A program made the position numbers and the translations under genes. Below, piece by piece: positions 26,322 through 37,282 of a DNA stretch of 64,000 bases (the stretch's first letter is position 1; the number at the start of each line of letters is the position of its first letter). This DNA comes from Desulfofundulus thermosubterraneus DSM 16057 (GTDB taxonomy: Bacteria > Bacillota > Desulfotomaculia > Desulfotomaculales > Desulfovirgulaceae): positions 19,910 through 83,909 of the forward strand of contig NZ_FQZM01000014.1 of assembly GCF_900142025.1 (NCBI RefSeq). Direction: 5' to 3'. The notes beneath the pieces are model-generated. The model was not told where the DNA came from and did not search any database. It was given only the letters and a program-made list of their open reading frames with translations.

Positions 26322-27257
26322 ATGGACCAGGAGATAAGCAAGGTTTTGGGAAAACCCCTTTCCTTTACCAACCTGGACAAGATGTTCTGGCCCGGAGAAG
26401 GTTTAACCAAAGCTCATTTAGCAAAATACTACAGCGATATAGCTCCCTTTTTGCTGCCGTATATTCATAACCGCCCCCTGGTCATGAAACGCTATCCCGA
26501 CGGTATCAGCGGAGAAGCTTTTTATCAGAAGGAATGTCCGGATTATGCTCCCGATTGGATTGAAACCTTTCCCGTCCACCATTCGGAAAGGGTAATTAAC
26601 TACATAATCTGCAACGATCTGGCCACTTTACTTTGGCTTGCCAACCAAGCCTGCATCGAGGTGCATGCCTGGCTGTCTACACGGGACAATATTGAGTGTC
26701 CTGATATTGCCGTAATGGACCTGGATCCGGCTGAAGGAGCGACCTTCAGGGATTTATTGCAGGTGGCCCTTTTGGTGCGTCAGGCTCTGGCGGAGTTTGG
26801 CCTCCAGGCTTTCGCCAAAACATCCGGGGCCAGGGGTTTGCACTTGTTCATCCCCATCCAGCCTGCATATCCATTCCGGGATGTCGCCCGGGCCATGGAG
26901 TATATCGCCCAGTTGGTCAACCGGGCCTATCCCGCTCGGACCACCCTGGAACGCGCAGTGTCCAAGAGAAAGGGGAAAGTTTACCTGGACTTTTTACAGA
27001 ACGGGCGTGGTAAAACCATGGCCTTTCCTTACAGCCTGCGCCCTTTGCCCGGCGCCCCCGTTTCAACCCCTCTGACCTGGGATGAGGTCCAGTCCCTGAA
27101 CGTGAACCCGGTCGACTTTAACATAAACACTATTTTTGAGCGCCTTAAGGAAACCGGGGATCTTTTCAGAGACCTTCTGGTGCAGGAGCAAAGCCTGGAT
27201 AGCATTCTGGAGATGTTGGTCAGACCTCATGGATTAACGTTGGAGACGGAAGGTTAA
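26322..27257 (+). CDS. ligD: NHEJ polymerase/primase (LigD polymerase part)
   Basis: An archaeo-eukaryotic primase type polymerase that fills gaps at DNA ends. The catalytic MDLDPAEG (D-x-D) and the KTSGARGLHLFIPI motifs are clear. 311 residues, the standard stand-alone length. GTGAGGGGG precedes the ATG. It works with Ku and the ligase 1-3 kb upstream; splitting LigD into two proteins is known in Firmicutes and archaea. Confidence 0.92.
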   Translation: MDQEISKVLGKPLSFTNLDKMFWPGEGLTKAHLAKYYSDIAPFLLPYIHNRPLVMKRYPDGISGEAFYQKECPDYAPDWIETFPVHHSERVINYIICNDLATLLWLANQACIEVHAWLSTRDNIECPDIAVMDLDPAEGATFRDLLQVALLVRQALAEFGLQAFAKTSGARGLHLFIPIQPAYPFRDVARAMEYIAQLVNRAYPARTTLERAVSKRKGKVYLDFLQNGRGKTMAFPYSLRPLPGAPVSTPLTWDEVQSLNVNPVDFNINTIFERLKETGDLFRDLLVQEQSLDSILEMLVRPHGLTLETEG

Positions 27258-27620
27258 GATATAGCCTTCCTCTTTTCCGCTTTGTGCTGCCGGGGGGTTT
27301 TTTTGGTTCTCCGGCTCTTTTTGTGCGGGTAGGTCCCCTGTGCTTACCAGGCAGCTGTGGGTTATACCTACATTTAATGCGCCTCCCAGCTGATCTACAT
27401 TAATGCTTTCCAGGTTGATGGTGAATTGTTCCACATGCATGCGGTCAACGTGAAATTTTTCTATGCGCCAGTGTTGGGATTCCAGCAGTTCTCTGAGCAG
27501 GGCAACTTCTTTTTTGAGCCGGTTCACGTCCTGTTGGAGGGGCAGAAGGGCATCTGTGCCGGTACTACGGCAAAACCTTTTTTTCATCATGGTAAAAATG
27601 TGTCTAAAAAAAGTGCCCAT
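27234..27620 (-). CDS. GerPC-like spore germination protein
   Basis: 128 residues with an N-terminal coiled-coil part (LLPLQQDVNRLKKEVALLRELL) and the C-terminal signature HVDRMHVEQFTINLES with GGALNVGI, as in GerPC. GerP proteins help germinants reach the inner spore membrane. Its 3' end overlaps the polymerase gene by 24 bases on the other strand. No other gerP gene is adjacent. Confidence 0.65.
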   Translation of the reverse strand: MGTFFRHIFTMMKKRFCRSTGTDALLPLQQDVNRLKKEVALLRELLESQHWRIEKFHVDRMHVEQFTINLESINVDQLGGALNVGITHSCLVSTGDLPAQKEPENQKNPPAAQSGKEEGYILTFRLQR

Positions 27621-27763
27621 CTTGCCATCCCTCTGTATGCCGTGGTATCTTTTTACTACCCCGGTCAGTTCCTCTAGTATATATTCATTTGTGGTACAAA
27701 CTTTCCCATTGGGGCAGGAGTTTTACCTTTCTTTCCCGAATGCCTTTTCAACTCGAGGTGAGC

Positions 27764-28873
27764 ATGGTGGACGAGAAAATCTACTGGATGGGTTGGCAGT
27801 ATCTCCTGCCCGGTAGTGCCAAACGCATTTGGAGCTTAGTGGAAAGGTTTGGATCCCCCCGGGTGGCCTGGATGGCCTCCGGAGAAGCTCTGGTCGCCAG
27901 GGGCGGTTTTGAGCCCCGGGGGGCGGCACATCTGGTACGCCGCCGCTCTGAACTGGATCTCCAGGAGGAGCTGGCCCGGTTACAGGAACAGAACATAAAC
28001 TATATCACCTTTGAGGATAGTGACTATCCCCAATTGCTGCGGGTCATTTTTGATCCCCCGCCCGGTCTTTTTGTCCGGGGCACCCTGCCCCCGCACGGTG
28101 GGCAGGCGGTAGCCGTCGTCGGTTCCCGCCGGCCCACCCCCTACGGTGTGGCTGTGGCCGAGAAATTGGGCGAGGAATTGGCCCGGGCGGGGGTAACCGT
28201 GGTAAGCGGTATGGCCCGGGGGATTGATAGCGCCGCCCACCGGGGGGCCCTGGCGGCCGGGGGGCGAACGGTGGCCGTGCTGGGTTGCGGCGTCGATGTG
28301 GTTTACCCCCGGGAAAACAAGCGGTTAATGGGAGACATTATCGAAACCGGGGCGGTGATCAGCGAGTTTCCCCCCGGCTCTCCCCCCGAGGCGTGGCACT
28401 TTCCGGTACGCAACCGGATCATCAGCGGTTTATGCCGGGCCACGGTGGTGGTGGAAGCTGCGGAAAAAAGCGGCGCCCTCATTACGGCGGACCTGGCCCT
28501 GGATCAGGGGCGGGATGTGATGGCCGTACCCGGCCCCGTAACCAGCCCGCAAAGCCGCGGCCCTAACCAATTAATCAAGCAGGGCGCGCGGCTGGTCGAA
28601 GGTGTGGCCGATGTCCTGGAGGAACTGGGCATCACCTGCCTTTTCCCGGGAAAACATCTTCAGTCTCCGGTGATGCCCAGGCTTACTACCGAGGAGGAAA
28701 CTGTTTACGGGATGCTGTCTGGTGACCCCGTACCGGTGGATATAATTATTGAAAATACGGGGCTGGCTGCACAGCAGGTGTTATCCGCCTTGATGTTTCT
28801 GGAAGTCAAGGGCCTGGTCAGGCAGTTTCCCGGCCGGCTCTACGCCCGGCGTGAAAGACCCGCCCGGTTCTAA
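27764..28873 (+). CDS. dprA: DNA-processing protein DprA
   Basis: Binds incoming single-stranded DNA and loads RecA in transformation. The Rossmann-like core GSRRPTPYG and VSGMARGIDSAAHRGAL are present, with GPNQLIKQGARLV and a C-terminal winged-helix DML1-type part. ATG 27764 follows CGAGGTGAGC; a longer frame from 27689 lacks a ribosome site. 369 residues. First gene of the conserved dprA-topA-trmFO-xerC-hslVU-codY order. Confidence 0.94.
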   Translation: MVDEKIYWMGWQYLLPGSAKRIWSLVERFGSPRVAWMASGEALVARGGFEPRGAAHLVRRRSELDLQEELARLQEQNINYITFEDSDYPQLLRVIFDPPPGLFVRGTLPPHGGQAVAVVGSRRPTPYGVAVAEKLGEELARAGVTVVSGMARGIDSAAHRGALAAGGRTVAVLGCGVDVVYPRENKRLMGDIIETGAVISEFPPGSPPEAWHFPVRNRIISGLCRATVVVEAAEKSGALITADLALDQGRDVMAVPGPVTSPQSRGPNQLIKQGARLVEGVADVLEELGITCLFPGKHLQSPVMPRLTTEEETVYGMLSGDPVPVDIIIENTGLAAQQVLSALMFLEVKGLVRQFPGRLYARRERPARF

Positions 28874-28958
28874 AGTTCCCGGGCCTTCATACATTGTTAA
28901 AAAAGATTCGTGCGGTTAATATAATGGTTAAACCGGAAAAAAAAGAAGGTGGCCTTCT

Positions 28959-31202
28959 TTGTCCAAAACACTGGTTATTGTGGAATCACCTGCCAAGGCA
29001 AAGAGCATTGGTAAATTGTTAGGTAAAAAATATACCATTAAAGCTTCTATGGGACATGTGCGGGACCTGCCCAAAAGCCAGTTCGGGGTGGATGTAGAGC
29101 ACGGTTTTACACCCAAGTACATCACCATCAGGGGCAAGGGAGAAATCATTAAAGAGCTTAAAACTGCGGTCAAAAAGGCCGACCGGGTGTTACTGGCTTC
29201 CGACCCCGACCGGGAAGGGGAGGCCATTGCCTGGCACCTGGCCAACGTACTGGAAATTGATGAGAACGCGCCCTGTCGCATTGAATTTAATGAAATTACG
29301 AAGCAGGCCGTGCAAAATGCCGTGAAGGCACCCCGGCCCATTGACTACAACCGGGTAAATGCCCAGCAGGCCCGCCGGATACTCGACAGGCTGGTAGGTT
29401 ATAAACTAAGCCCCCTTTTGTGGCGCAAGGTCAAAAAAGGTCTTTCAGCCGGCCGGGTGCAGTCGGTGGCGGTGCGGCTGATCTGCGACCGGGAAGAGGA
29501 GATTAACGCCTTTGTCCCCGAAGAATACTGGACTTTAACGGCTGTCTTTACCCGCCGGGGAAAGGATCCCTTCGAGGCCAAATTGTACAAGATTGGGGAT
29601 AAAAAGGCAGAAATAAAAAACCAGGTGCAAATCGGGGAGATCTTAAAGGATCTGAAGGGGGTCTCCTACCGGGTCGTTAAAATTACCCACAGGGAAAAAA
29701 ACCGCCAGCCGGCCCCGCCCTTTACCACCAGCAGCCTGCAGCAGGAGGCTTACCGCAAGCTCAATTTCACGGCCCGCAAAACCATGATGGTGGCCCAGCA
29801 ATTGTACGAGGGGCTAGAACTGGGTAAGGAGGGTCCTGTAGGTCTGGTTACCTATATACGTACCGACTCCACCCGGGTGGCCGCGCAGGCCCTTACGGAC
29901 GCCCGGGCTTACATTCAGGAAAAATTCGGCCCCGAGTATGTCCCGGAAAAACCCCGGCAGGTGGCGGCCAGGGGAAGGGTGCAGGATGCCCACGAAGCCA
30001 TCCGGCCCACCGCGGTGGAACGGGAGCCCGAGGCCATTAAGCACTACCTTACGCCGGATCAGTACAAGCTCTATAAATTAATCTGGTCTCGCTTTGTGGC
30101 CAGTCAGATGAGCCCGGCCATTATTGAAACCACCAGCATTGATATTACCGGGGGCCGTTACATTTTCCGGGCTACCGGGTCAGTGGTCAAGTTCCCCGGG
30201 TTTACCCGGGTTTATGTGGAATCCAGGGATGACGAAACTAAAGAGGAGGAAGGGGTTTTACCTGCCCTTTCCGAGGGGGAGGCCCTGGAAGTCAAATCCC
30301 TCACACCGAAACAGCACTTCACCCAGCCGCCCCCCCGCTATACCGATGCCACCCTGGTAAAAGCGCTAGAGGAAAAAGGGATCGGCCGCCCCAGTACCTA
30401 TGCGCCCATTCTGGAAACAATTATCAAGCGGGGATATGTGGTGCGGGAGAAAAAGCAGCTTGTTCCCACCGAGTTGGGGATAGTAGTAGTAGATCTGTTG
30501 AAAAAGCATTTTCCCGATATTATTGATGTGGAGTTTACCGCTCAAATGGAGGAAAGCCTGGACCGCATAGAGGAAGGGGAAATGGACTGGGTGCGGGTGA
30601 TCCAGGACTTTTACGGCCCCTTCCAGGAAACTCTCGCCCGGGCGGAAGAAAAAATCGGTCAGGTGACTGTATCCGATGAAGTCAGCGAGGAAATCTGTGA
30701 ACAATGTGGCCGCAACATGGTGGTCAAAATGGGTCGCTACGGGAAGTTTCTGGCCTGTCCCGGCTTCCCCGAGTGCCGGAACACCCGGCCCCTGCTGGAG
30801 CCTACCGGGGTGCCCTGCCCCCAGTGTAAAGGCGAGCTGGTGGTGCGGCGCAGTAAAAAGGGCCGCAAATTTTACGGTTGCAGCCGCTACCCCGATTGCG
30901 ATTTTGTGGTTTGGGATGAGCCCTCCGGCGAAAAATGCCCCCGCTGCGGTGGTCTTCTGGTAATCAAAAGGGGACGGGGTGAACAGGAGGAACTGGAATG
31001 TATCAATGAGCGGTGCCGGTACCGGGTCGGCAGGGAAAAAAAGGCCGGTTCCGACGGTCAAGCCGCCCGGGATGTGGCTGCCGGGAGTGAACTGGCGGAA
31101 GAAGGGCCCTTTTTCGAGTCCTGGCACGGCGATGCTTTGCTTTCACCAGCGGGAGCAAAATCAAGCCGCACTGCAAACCCAGGAACTGGAGGAAGAAGTT
31201 AA
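28959..31202 (+). CDS. topA: DNA topoisomerase I
   Basis: Relaxes negative supercoils. TOPRIM motifs are [12 protein letters not shown] and [14 protein letters not shown]; the catalytic tyrosine is in [10 protein letters not shown]. Three zinc-ribbon segments follow residue 575 ([24 protein letters not shown]). 747 residues. TTG start with AAGAAGGTGG. The stop shares one base with the trmFO start. The last 45 residues form a low-complexity tail. Confidence 0.96.
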   Translation: MSKTLVIVESPAKAKSIGKLLGKKYTIKASMGHVRDLPKSQFGVDVEHGFTPKYITIRGKGEIIKELKTAVKKADRVLLASDPDREGEAIAWHLANVLEIDENAPCRIEFNEITKQAVQNAVKAPRPIDYNRVNAQQARRILDRLVGYKLSPLLWRKVKKGLSAGRVQSVAVRLICDREEEINAFVPEEYWTLTAVFTRRGKDPFEAKLYKIGDKKAEIKNQVQIGEILKDLKGVSYRVVKITHREKNRQPAPPFTTSSLQQEAYRKLNFTARKTMMVAQQLYEGLELGKEGPVGLVTYIRTDSTRVAAQALTDARAYIQEKFGPEYVPEKPRQVAARGRVQDAHEAIRPTAVEREPEAIKHYLTPDQYKLYKLIWSRFVASQMSPAIIETTSIDITGGRYIFRATGSVVKFPGFTRVYVESRDDETKEEEGVLPALSEGEALEVKSLTPKQHFTQPPPRYTDATLVKALEEKGIGRPSTYAPILETIIKRGYVVREKKQLVPTELGIVVVDLLKKHFPDIIDVEFTAQMEESLDRIEEGEMDWVRVIQDFYGPFQETLARAEEKIGQVTVSDEVSEEICEQCGRNMVVKMGRYGKFLACPGFPECRNTRPLLEPTGVPCPQCKGELVVRRSKKGRKFYGCSRYPDCDFVVWDEPSGEKCPRCGGLLVIKRGRGEQEELECINERCRYRVGREKKAGSDGQAARDVAAGSELAEEGPFFESWHGDALLSPAGAKSSRTANPGTGGRS

Positions 31203-32545
31203 TGGCCGAGGCAGTAACGGTTATAGGTGCCGGGCTGGCCGGCGCTGAAGCGGCCTGGCAGCTAGCCCGGCGGAATGTACCGGTAAAACTCTATGAGATG
31301 CGTCCGCAAAAATTTACCCCGGCTCACCATACCGGCTTTTTTGCCGAACTGGTTTGCAGCAATTCCTTAAGGGCTGCGGCCCTGGAAAATGCCGTAGGCC
31401 TGTTAAAAGAGGAAATGCGCCGGCTGGACTCCCTGATCATGGCCTGTGCAGATAAACATAGGGTGCCGGCCGGGGGTGCCCTGGCCGTGGACCGGGAAGG
31501 TTTTGCTCGGGCAGTTACAGAGATCCTGGAAAACCACTCCCTGGTGGAGGTCTGCCGGGAAGAAGTTGCTGACATCCCCCGGGAAGGCATAGTGGTTCTG
31601 GCTACCGGTCCCCTGACCTCGGAGGCCATGTCCAGGTCCCTGCGGGATTTAACCGGCGTAGAGTATCTTTATTTTTACGATGCGGTGGCGCCCATTGTCA
31701 CCCGGGAGTCCATTAATTTCGATAAGGTCTTTTGTTCCTCCCGTTACGGCAAAGGGGAAGGGGAATACATCAACTGTCCCATGACTAAAGAAGAATACGA
31801 GCGTTTTCAAGAAGCCCTGGCCACTGCCGAAAGGGCGCCTCGCAAGGAGTTTGAAAAGGAAGTTAATTTTGAAGGCTGTTTGCCCATTGAAGTCCTGGCG
31901 CGGCGGGGAAAGGATGCCATGCGCTACGGCCCCCTCAAGCCCGTTGGTTTAATTGACCCCCGCACGGGCCGCCAGCCCTACGCGGTAGTCCAACTGCGCC
32001 AGGACAACGCCGCTGGTACCCTTTATAACCTGGTGGGGTTTCAAACCCACCTCAAGTGGGACGAACAAAAACGAGTTTTCCGCATGATCCCGGGGTTGGA
32101 AGAGGCGGAATTCGTCCGGTTCGGCGTGATGCACCGCAACACCTATGTCAATTCGCCAATCCTGCTTTATCCTACATTTGAGTGCAAAAAACGGGCTGGG
32201 CTTTTCCTGGCCGGACAGATGACCGGGGTGGAGGGCTACGTGGAGTCGGCTGCTTCCGGGTTGATGGCCGGTGTCAATGCCGCCCGGCTTTACCGGGGTC
32301 AGCAGCCCGTGGCTTTTCCTCCAGAGACGGCCCACGGTTCCCTGGCCCATTATATTACCAGCGCGGACCCGAAGCATTTTCAACCCATGAATGTTAACTT
32401 CGGTTTATTCCCTCCCCTGGATGAAAACATCAAGGACCGGCGCAGGCGCAACCTGGCCCTGGCCCAACGGGCGCTGGAAACGCTGGAAGGATGGAAGAAG
32501 GAAGTAGATACCCATGACGTTTTCATTGCCACCAACAGAGGATAG
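31202..32545 (+). CDS. trmFO: Folate/FAD-dependent tRNA U54 methyltransferase
   Basis: Makes 5-methyluridine 54 in tRNA using methylenetetrahydrofolate. FAD-binding [14 protein letters not shown] is at the start, then [10 protein letters not shown], and the catalytic-type cysteines and GRYVES-like [13 protein letters not shown] block. 447 residues. ATG overlaps the topA stop. Confidence 0.95.
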   Translation: MAEAVTVIGAGLAGAEAAWQLARRNVPVKLYEMRPQKFTPAHHTGFFAELVCSNSLRAAALENAVGLLKEEMRRLDSLIMACADKHRVPAGGALAVDREGFARAVTEILENHSLVEVCREEVADIPREGIVVLATGPLTSEAMSRSLRDLTGVEYLYFYDAVAPIVTRESINFDKVFCSSRYGKGEGEYINCPMTKEEYERFQEALATAERAPRKEFEKEVNFEGCLPIEVLARRGKDAMRYGPLKPVGLIDPRTGRQPYAVVQLRQDNAAGTLYNLVGFQTHLKWDEQKRVFRMIPGLEEAEFVRFGVMHRNTYVNSPILLYPTFECKKRAGLFLAGQMTGVEGYVESAASGLMAGVNAARLYRGQQPVAFPPETAHGSLAHYITSADPKHFQPMNVNFGLFPPLDENIKDRRRRNLALAQRALETLEGWKKEVDTHDVFIATNRG

Positions 32546-32580
32546 AATGGCCGCCGTTTTGTACGAAACGAGCGACCTTG

Positions 32581-32708
32581 CCCCAACACTCACTGCAACC
32601 AGAGTTCTCTGAGGGGATGAGTGCTGACTATATACTGTTTAAATGCCTGCCAGGTACCTACACCCGGTGAGTGCTGGGGAACGGAGCGAGCGCGTGCGAA
32701 CGGCAGGC
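32581..32708 (+). ncRNA. Structured leader candidate before xerC
   Basis: Within the 180 bases before xerC, CCCCAACACTCACTG (32581-32595) can pair either with GATGAGTGCTG (32616-32626) or with GGTGAGTGCTGGGG (32666-32679). These pairings exclude each other. GCCTGCC (32645-32651) also pairs with GGCAGGC (32702-32708), next to the xerC ribosome site. I see no known riboswitch class. It could regulate xerC-hslVU-codY. Confidence 0.4.
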
Positions 32709-32725
32709 AAGTAGGAGTGAACCGT

Positions 32726-33628
32726 TTGTACCCATACATAGACAACTTTATCTACTACCTTCAGCTGGAAAAGAACGCCTCCCCCCATACGCTGGATAAC
32801 TACCAGCGGGATCTCTTCCAGGGGCTGGATTTTTTCGCCCGGGTTCTGGGAAAACCCGACCACCTGGTTTTGCCCGAAGACATCAATCGCCAATTGCTAC
32901 GGGCTTTTTTAGCCCACCTGCAGTCCCAGGGGTTTTCCCGGGCCACTATTGCCCGGAAGCTGGCCACCTGGCGTTCTTTTTTCCGTTATCTAACCCGTGA
33001 AGAAGTAATACCGGCCAATCCTACCAGTCACCTTTCTTCCCCGAAAATTGAACGTAAGTTGCCCCGGTTTCTCTTTGCCGATGAATGCCGGGTCCTGGTT
33101 GAGGCGCCCCCGGCTGACACTCCCCTGGGCCGGCGGGACCGGGCACTGCTGGAAACCCTTTACGCCAGCGGCGTGCGGGTGGGGGAGTTGGTGGCTTTGA
33201 GCCTGGATGACGTGGATCTGTCGCGCGCCTGTATAAGGGTGGCCGGTAAAGGAGCCCGGGAGCGGCTGCTGCCTATTGGTGCGTTTGCAGTACGGGCCCT
33301 GGAAAATTATCTTTTAGCTGGCCGGCCGGCACTGGTAACTGCAAGTTCCGGGGAGGCCCTCTTTCTCAATTACCGTGGTAAGAGGCTTTCGGCACGAGGG
33401 GTAAGGAAAATAATCGATAAATATGTCCACCAGATATGCCTGGAGCGGCAGGTGAGTCCCCACGTGTTGCGCCATTCCTTTGCCACCCACTTGCTGGACA
33501 ATGGGGCCGATTTGCGGTCCGTACAGGAACTCCTCGGACACGCAAGCCTGTCCACCACCCAGATATACACCCATGTTACCAGAGAGCGATTAAAGGAAGT
33601 TTATCGCCGTGCCCATCCCAGAGCCTGA
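32726..33628 (+). CDS. xerC: Tyrosine recombinase XerC
   Basis: Resolves chromosome dimers at dif with XerD. Catalytic residues R (ASGVRVGEL), H-x-x-R (HVLRHSFATHLL), H (LLGHASLSTTQIY) and Y are in place. TTG at 32726 is chosen because AGGAG is 8 bases before it; the GTG at 32717 overlaps that site. 300 residues, typical. Conserved synteny with trmFO and hslV. Confidence 0.93.
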   Translation: MYPYIDNFIYYLQLEKNASPHTLDNYQRDLFQGLDFFARVLGKPDHLVLPEDINRQLLRAFLAHLQSQGFSRATIARKLATWRSFFRYLTREEVIPANPTSHLSSPKIERKLPRFLFADECRVLVEAPPADTPLGRRDRALLETLYASGVRVGELVALSLDDVDLSRACIRVAGKGARERLLPIGAFAVRALENYLLAGRPALVTASSGEALFLNYRGKRLSARGVRKIIDKYVHQICLERQVSPHVLRHSFATHLLDNGADLRSVQELLGHASLSTTQIYTHVTRERLKEVYRRAHPRA

Positions 33629-33692
33629 AGTTGCATTTTAGAACCGGGAAGTATACAATAATGTGTTGATGCCTGATGAAGGGAAGGTAGAT

Positions 33693-34223
33693 ATGTTTCA
33701 TGCCACAACTATTGTAGCGGTCCATAAAGATGGCCGGGTAGCCATGGCCGGGGATGGCCAGGTGACTTTAGGCCAGCATACTATATTGAAGCACCAGGCG
33801 AAAAAGATCCGCCGCCTGCACAATGACCGAGTCATTGCCGGTTTTGCCGGTTCCGTAGCCGATGCCTTCACCCTTTTTGAAAAGTTTGAGGGTAAGCTGG
33901 AAACCTATTCCGGCCAGCTTCAGCGGGCCGCCGTGGAACTGGCCAAGGAATGGCGCATGGATAAGTTTTTGCGCCGCCTGGAAGCTCTTCTGGTGGTAGC
34001 CGACCGGCGGCACCTGCTCGTCCTTTCCGGGGGTGGGGAGGTTATTGAGCCAGATGACGGGATTGCTGCCATTGGTTCGGGAGGTCCCTACGCCCTGGCT
34101 GCCGCTAGAGCTCTGGCTAAGCATACAGCTCTTTCCGCCGGGGAAATCGCCCGGGAAGCCCTGTTGATTGCCGCAGGAATTTGCGTTTACACCAACGACA
34201 ATATTACCGTGGAGGAGCTATAA
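33693..34223 (+). CDS. hslV: HslV (ClpQ) protease subunit
   Basis: The proteasome-like peptidase of HslUV. The sequence [16 protein letters not shown] places the catalytic threonine just after a short propeptide; GDGQVT and [14 protein letters not shown] are typical. ATG 33693 has GGGAAGG upstream. 176 residues. Partner hslU starts 25 bases later. Confidence 0.94.
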   Translation: MFHATTIVAVHKDGRVAMAGDGQVTLGQHTILKHQAKKIRRLHNDRVIAGFAGSVADAFTLFEKFEGKLETYSGQLQRAAVELAKEWRMDKFLRRLEALLVVADRRHLLVLSGGGEVIEPDDGIAAIGSGGPYALAAARALAKHTALSAGEIAREALLIAAGICVYTNDNITVEEL

Positions 34224-34248
34224 TTTTATTTTTAAGGAGAGAGCAGGG

Positions 34249-35658
34249 ATGGAAAACCTTACTCCACGCCAGATTGTAGCCGAGCTGGATAAATACGTGA
34301 TCGGGCAAAAAGAGGCCAAAAGGGCGGTGGCCATTGCCCTGCGCAACCGCTACCGCCGCAGCCGCCTGCCCAAGGAGCTGCGGGACGAGGTGGTGCCCAA
34401 GAACATCCTGATGATTGGCCCTACGGGAGTGGGTAAAACGGAAATTGCCCGCCGCCTGGCCAAACTGGTAAAGGCCCCCTTTATCAAGGTGGAGGCCACC
34501 AAATTTACGGAAGTGGGTTATGTGGGCCGGGATGTGGAGAGCATGGTGCGCGACCTGGTGGAAACATCCATCCGCATGGTGCGCCAGGAAAAAATGGAGA
34601 AGGTAATGGATAAGGCGCAGAAGATGGCCGAAGAACGCATCATCGAGCTGCTTGCCCCCATGCCTCGCCAGGAAACACCCCGCAATCCCTTGGAAGCCAT
34701 TTTGGGAAGCGCCTTCGGCAGCGTGACCCGGCAAGGCGGGGAAACCGATTCCATGCAGGAAAGCCGTATTAAGCGGGTACAGTTCGAGCGGGAGACCCTG
34801 CGCCAGAAGCTGGCCCGGGGCGAGCTGGAAAACGAATACCTGGAAATCGAAGTAGAAGATAACACCATCCCCACCCTGGAGGTGTTCACCGGTTCCGGGG
34901 TGGAAGAATTGGGCATCAACATCCAGGACGTGCTGGGGGGGATTTTCCCTAAAAAGAAACGTAAGCGCAAGGTAACGGTGGCCGAGGCCCGGAAAATACT
35001 TACCCAGCAGGAGGCACAAAAGCTGATCGATATGGACGAAGTGACTACTGATGCCGTGCGCCGGGCGGAGGAGCACGGAATCATCTTCCTGGACGAGATC
35101 GATAAAATTGCCAGCCGGGAAGGGGGAGCCGGCCCTGATGTTTCCCGGGGCGGGGTGCAGCGGGACATCCTACCCATTGTAGAAGGTTCAACGGTGATGA
35201 CCAAGTACGGGCCCGTGAAAACCGACCACATCCTTTTTATTGCTGCTGGGGCCTTTCATATGGCCAAACCTTCGGATCTCATCCCCGAACTTCAAGGGCG
35301 TTTCCCGATTCGTGTTGAATTGTCAAGCCTTTCAGAAGAGGATTTTCTGCAAATTCTTACTGAACCGGAAAATGCCTTGATCAAACAATATACGGCCCTT
35401 TTAGCTACTGAGGGTCTTAACGTGAAATTTTCACAAGATTCTCTTGTCGAAATCGCAAAAATCGCTTATACTGTAAATGAGCAAACCGAAAACATAGGTG
35501 CCCGGCGGTTACACACGATTATGGAAAAGTTGTTGGAAGATCTGTCCTTTGATGCACCGGAGTTGCAGGGACAAACAATTACCATCGACCGGGATTATGT
35601 CCAGCAAAAACTAGGCGACATAGTAAAAAACGAAGATCTGAGTCGCTACATCTTATAG
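34249..35658 (+). CDS. hslU: HslU (ClpY) unfoldase ATPase
   Basis: The AAA+ unfoldase that feeds HslV. Walker [10 protein letters not shown], the I-domain (residues about 110-240) and Walker [11 protein letters not shown] are present; the C-terminus SRYIL is the HslV-docking tail. ATG 34249 follows AAGGAGAGAG. 469 residues. Confidence 0.95.
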   Translation: MENLTPRQIVAELDKYVIGQKEAKRAVAIALRNRYRRSRLPKELRDEVVPKNILMIGPTGVGKTEIARRLAKLVKAPFIKVEATKFTEVGYVGRDVESMVRDLVETSIRMVRQEKMEKVMDKAQKMAEERIIELLAPMPRQETPRNPLEAILGSAFGSVTRQGGETDSMQESRIKRVQFERETLRQKLARGELENEYLEIEVEDNTIPTLEVFTGSGVEELGINIQDVLGGIFPKKKRKRKVTVAEARKILTQQEAQKLIDMDEVTTDAVRRAEEHGIIFLDEIDKIASREGGAGPDVSRGGVQRDILPIVEGSTVMTKYGPVKTDHILFIAAGAFHMAKPSDLIPELQGRFPIRVELSSLSEEDFLQILTEPENALIKQYTALLATEGLNVKFSQDSLVEIAKIAYTVNEQTENIGARRLHTIMEKLLEDLSFDAPELQGQTITIDRDYVQQKLGDIVKNEDLSRYIL

Positions 35659-35673
35659 GAAAGGAGTGCAGGC

Positions 35674-36459
35674 ATGCGCAATCTTCTGGAAAAAACCCGT
35701 GCTTTGAATAAACTGCTGCAAAAGTCCGCCGGTTACCCGGTAGATTATAAAGAAATGGCCGCCACCTTGAGTGAAAATATAGGCTGCAGTGTCTATATAA
35801 TCGACCGGCGGGGTAAAGCTCTGGGTTATGCCTTTATGAAAGGTTTCAGCTGTGAGATCATGCGTGAAATGGTGGAGTCCCCCGAGGGTTTCCCCGAAGA
35901 ATATAATGAATACCTGTTGCGTATTAACGAAACACAGGCCAACTTTTGCCAGACTGTAAATGCATGCGTGTTCAATCACAACCAGCGCTGCAAGTTCAAC
36001 AATAAGGTAACCACCGTGGTTCCCATCGTGGGAGCCGGTTCTCGCCTGGGAACCCTTATCCTGGCAAGGTTTGGCGCTAACTTTACCGACGAGGACTTAA
36101 TCCTGGCCGAGTACGGGGCTACCGTAGTAGGAATGGAAATCCTGAGGGCCCGGGCCGACCGCATGGAAGAAGAGGCCCGCAAGCGGGCTGCCGTGCAGAT
36201 TGCCCTGGGTACCCTGTCTTACTCCGAACTGGATGCCGTGCAGCATATTTTTGAGGAGCTGGACGGGGACGAGGGATTGCTGGTGGCCAGCAAAATTGCC
36301 GACCGGGTAGGCATCACCAGATCGGTAATTGTCAACGCCCTGCGTAAGTTTGAAAGCGCCGGGGTGATTGAATCCAAGTCCCTGGGTATGAAGGGCACCT
36401 ACATTCGGGTGTTAAACGACAGACTGCTGGAGGAACTGGAAAGACTCAAGCAGCATTAA
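35674..36459 (+). CDS. codY: Global GTP/branched-chain amino acid repressor CodY
   Basis: Nutrient-sensing repressor of low-GC Gram-positives. GAF domain at residues 1-150 and a winged helix near 205-240 ([27 protein letters not shown]). 261 residues. AGGAAAGGAG precedes the ATG. Last gene of the block that begins with dprA, with a terminator directly after it. Confidence 0.95.
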   Translation: MRNLLEKTRALNKLLQKSAGYPVDYKEMAATLSENIGCSVYIIDRRGKALGYAFMKGFSCEIMREMVESPEGFPEEYNEYLLRINETQANFCQTVNACVFNHNQRCKFNNKVTTVVPIVGAGSRLGTLILARFGANFTDEDLILAEYGATVVGMEILRARADRMEEEARKRAAVQIALGTLSYSELDAVQHIFEELDGDEGLLVASKIADRVGITRSVIVNALRKFESAGVIESKSLGMKGTYIRVLNDRLLEELERLKQH

Positions 36460-36481
36460 AAAAGTGAGTAGTTAGGGAATG

Positions 36482-36514
36482 AAAACCACAGCTTTTTGAG
36501 GCTGTGGTTTTTTT
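36482..36514. terminator. Bidirectional terminator between codY and crp-like gene
   Basis: AAAACCACAGC (36482-36492) pairs with GCTGTGGTTTT (36501-36511); T-runs occur in both directions. Convergent genes end on both sides. Confidence 0.88.
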
Positions 36515-36522
36515 CTGATCAA

Positions 36523-37203
36523 TTAAAGCCAGGTTTTTAAACGTTCCTTAAACACCACAATGCCCTGGCGGGTTACGGTAACGGCCTTATCCCGGCGTAA
36601 TTCACCAAGGATACGGTTGGCCGTCTCCCGGGAGGTGCCTACCAGGTTGGCCAGTTCCTGGTTGGTCAGGGGCATGGTTATGCGGATACCGTTTCCTTCC
36701 GGTTGACCGTGTTCCCGGGCCAGCTCCAGGAGCACACTGGCCAGGCGGCGGGTGGTATCCTTTAAGGCCAGCTCCATTATCTGCCGCTGGGATACCCTTA
36801 AGCGCCGGGTCATAATCTTTAGCAGGGCCAGGGCGATGGAAGGGTTTTTCAGAATGAGCGCGTCCATGTCCCGGTTGCGGATCAGCCCTACGTGGGCATC
36901 TTCCACCACTTCGGCGCAGGCCGGGTATTCCCCGCCATCAAAAAGGACCACTTCCGCAAAAACTTCGCCCGGGTTGATATAGTGCAGGATATGTTCCCGC
37001 CCTTCCTCATCTTGTTTGTAGATTTTGACCCGGCCGGATTTTAAAAGGTACACCGCTTCCCCGGGCTCTCCCTCCATAAAAATAATATGCCCTTTGCGGT
37101 ACTTTCTGTTCAGGATTAAGCGGGCAATTTCCGCCAGTTGCTCATCGGAGAGCCCGGCAAAAAGGGGAATGTTTCTTAACTGCTCTATTTCTCCCCGCAA
37201 CAT
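36523..37203 (-). CDS. Crp/Fnr-family transcription regulator
   Basis: 226 residues: cyclic-nucleotide-type sensor barrel (residues about 15-130, PGEAVYLLKSGRVKIY) and a C-terminal helix-turn-helix (LTNQELANLVGTSRETANRIL). It lacks the N-terminal cysteines of Fnr, so it is not an iron-sulfur oxygen sensor; the ligand cannot be told. AGGTGAG precedes the start. It lies just after the GH15 gene, transcribed in the same direction. Confidence 0.85.
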   Translation of the reverse strand: MLRGEIEQLRNIPLFAGLSDEQLAEIARLILNRKYRKGHIIFMEGEPGEAVYLLKSGRVKIYKQDEEGREHILHYINPGEVFAEVVLFDGGEYPACAEVVEDAHVGLIRNRDMDALILKNPSIALALLKIMTRRLRVSQRQIMELALKDTTRRLASVLLELAREHGQPEGNGIRITMPLTNQELANLVGTSRETANRILGELRRDKAVTVTRQGIVVFKERLKTWL

Positions 37204-37282
37204 AGCTCACCTCTTTTGTAAATACCCTAAAACGCTTCGTGCAAAACCTCTCTGTTGGTGTCGTTGAAAGCGTCATCTACTT

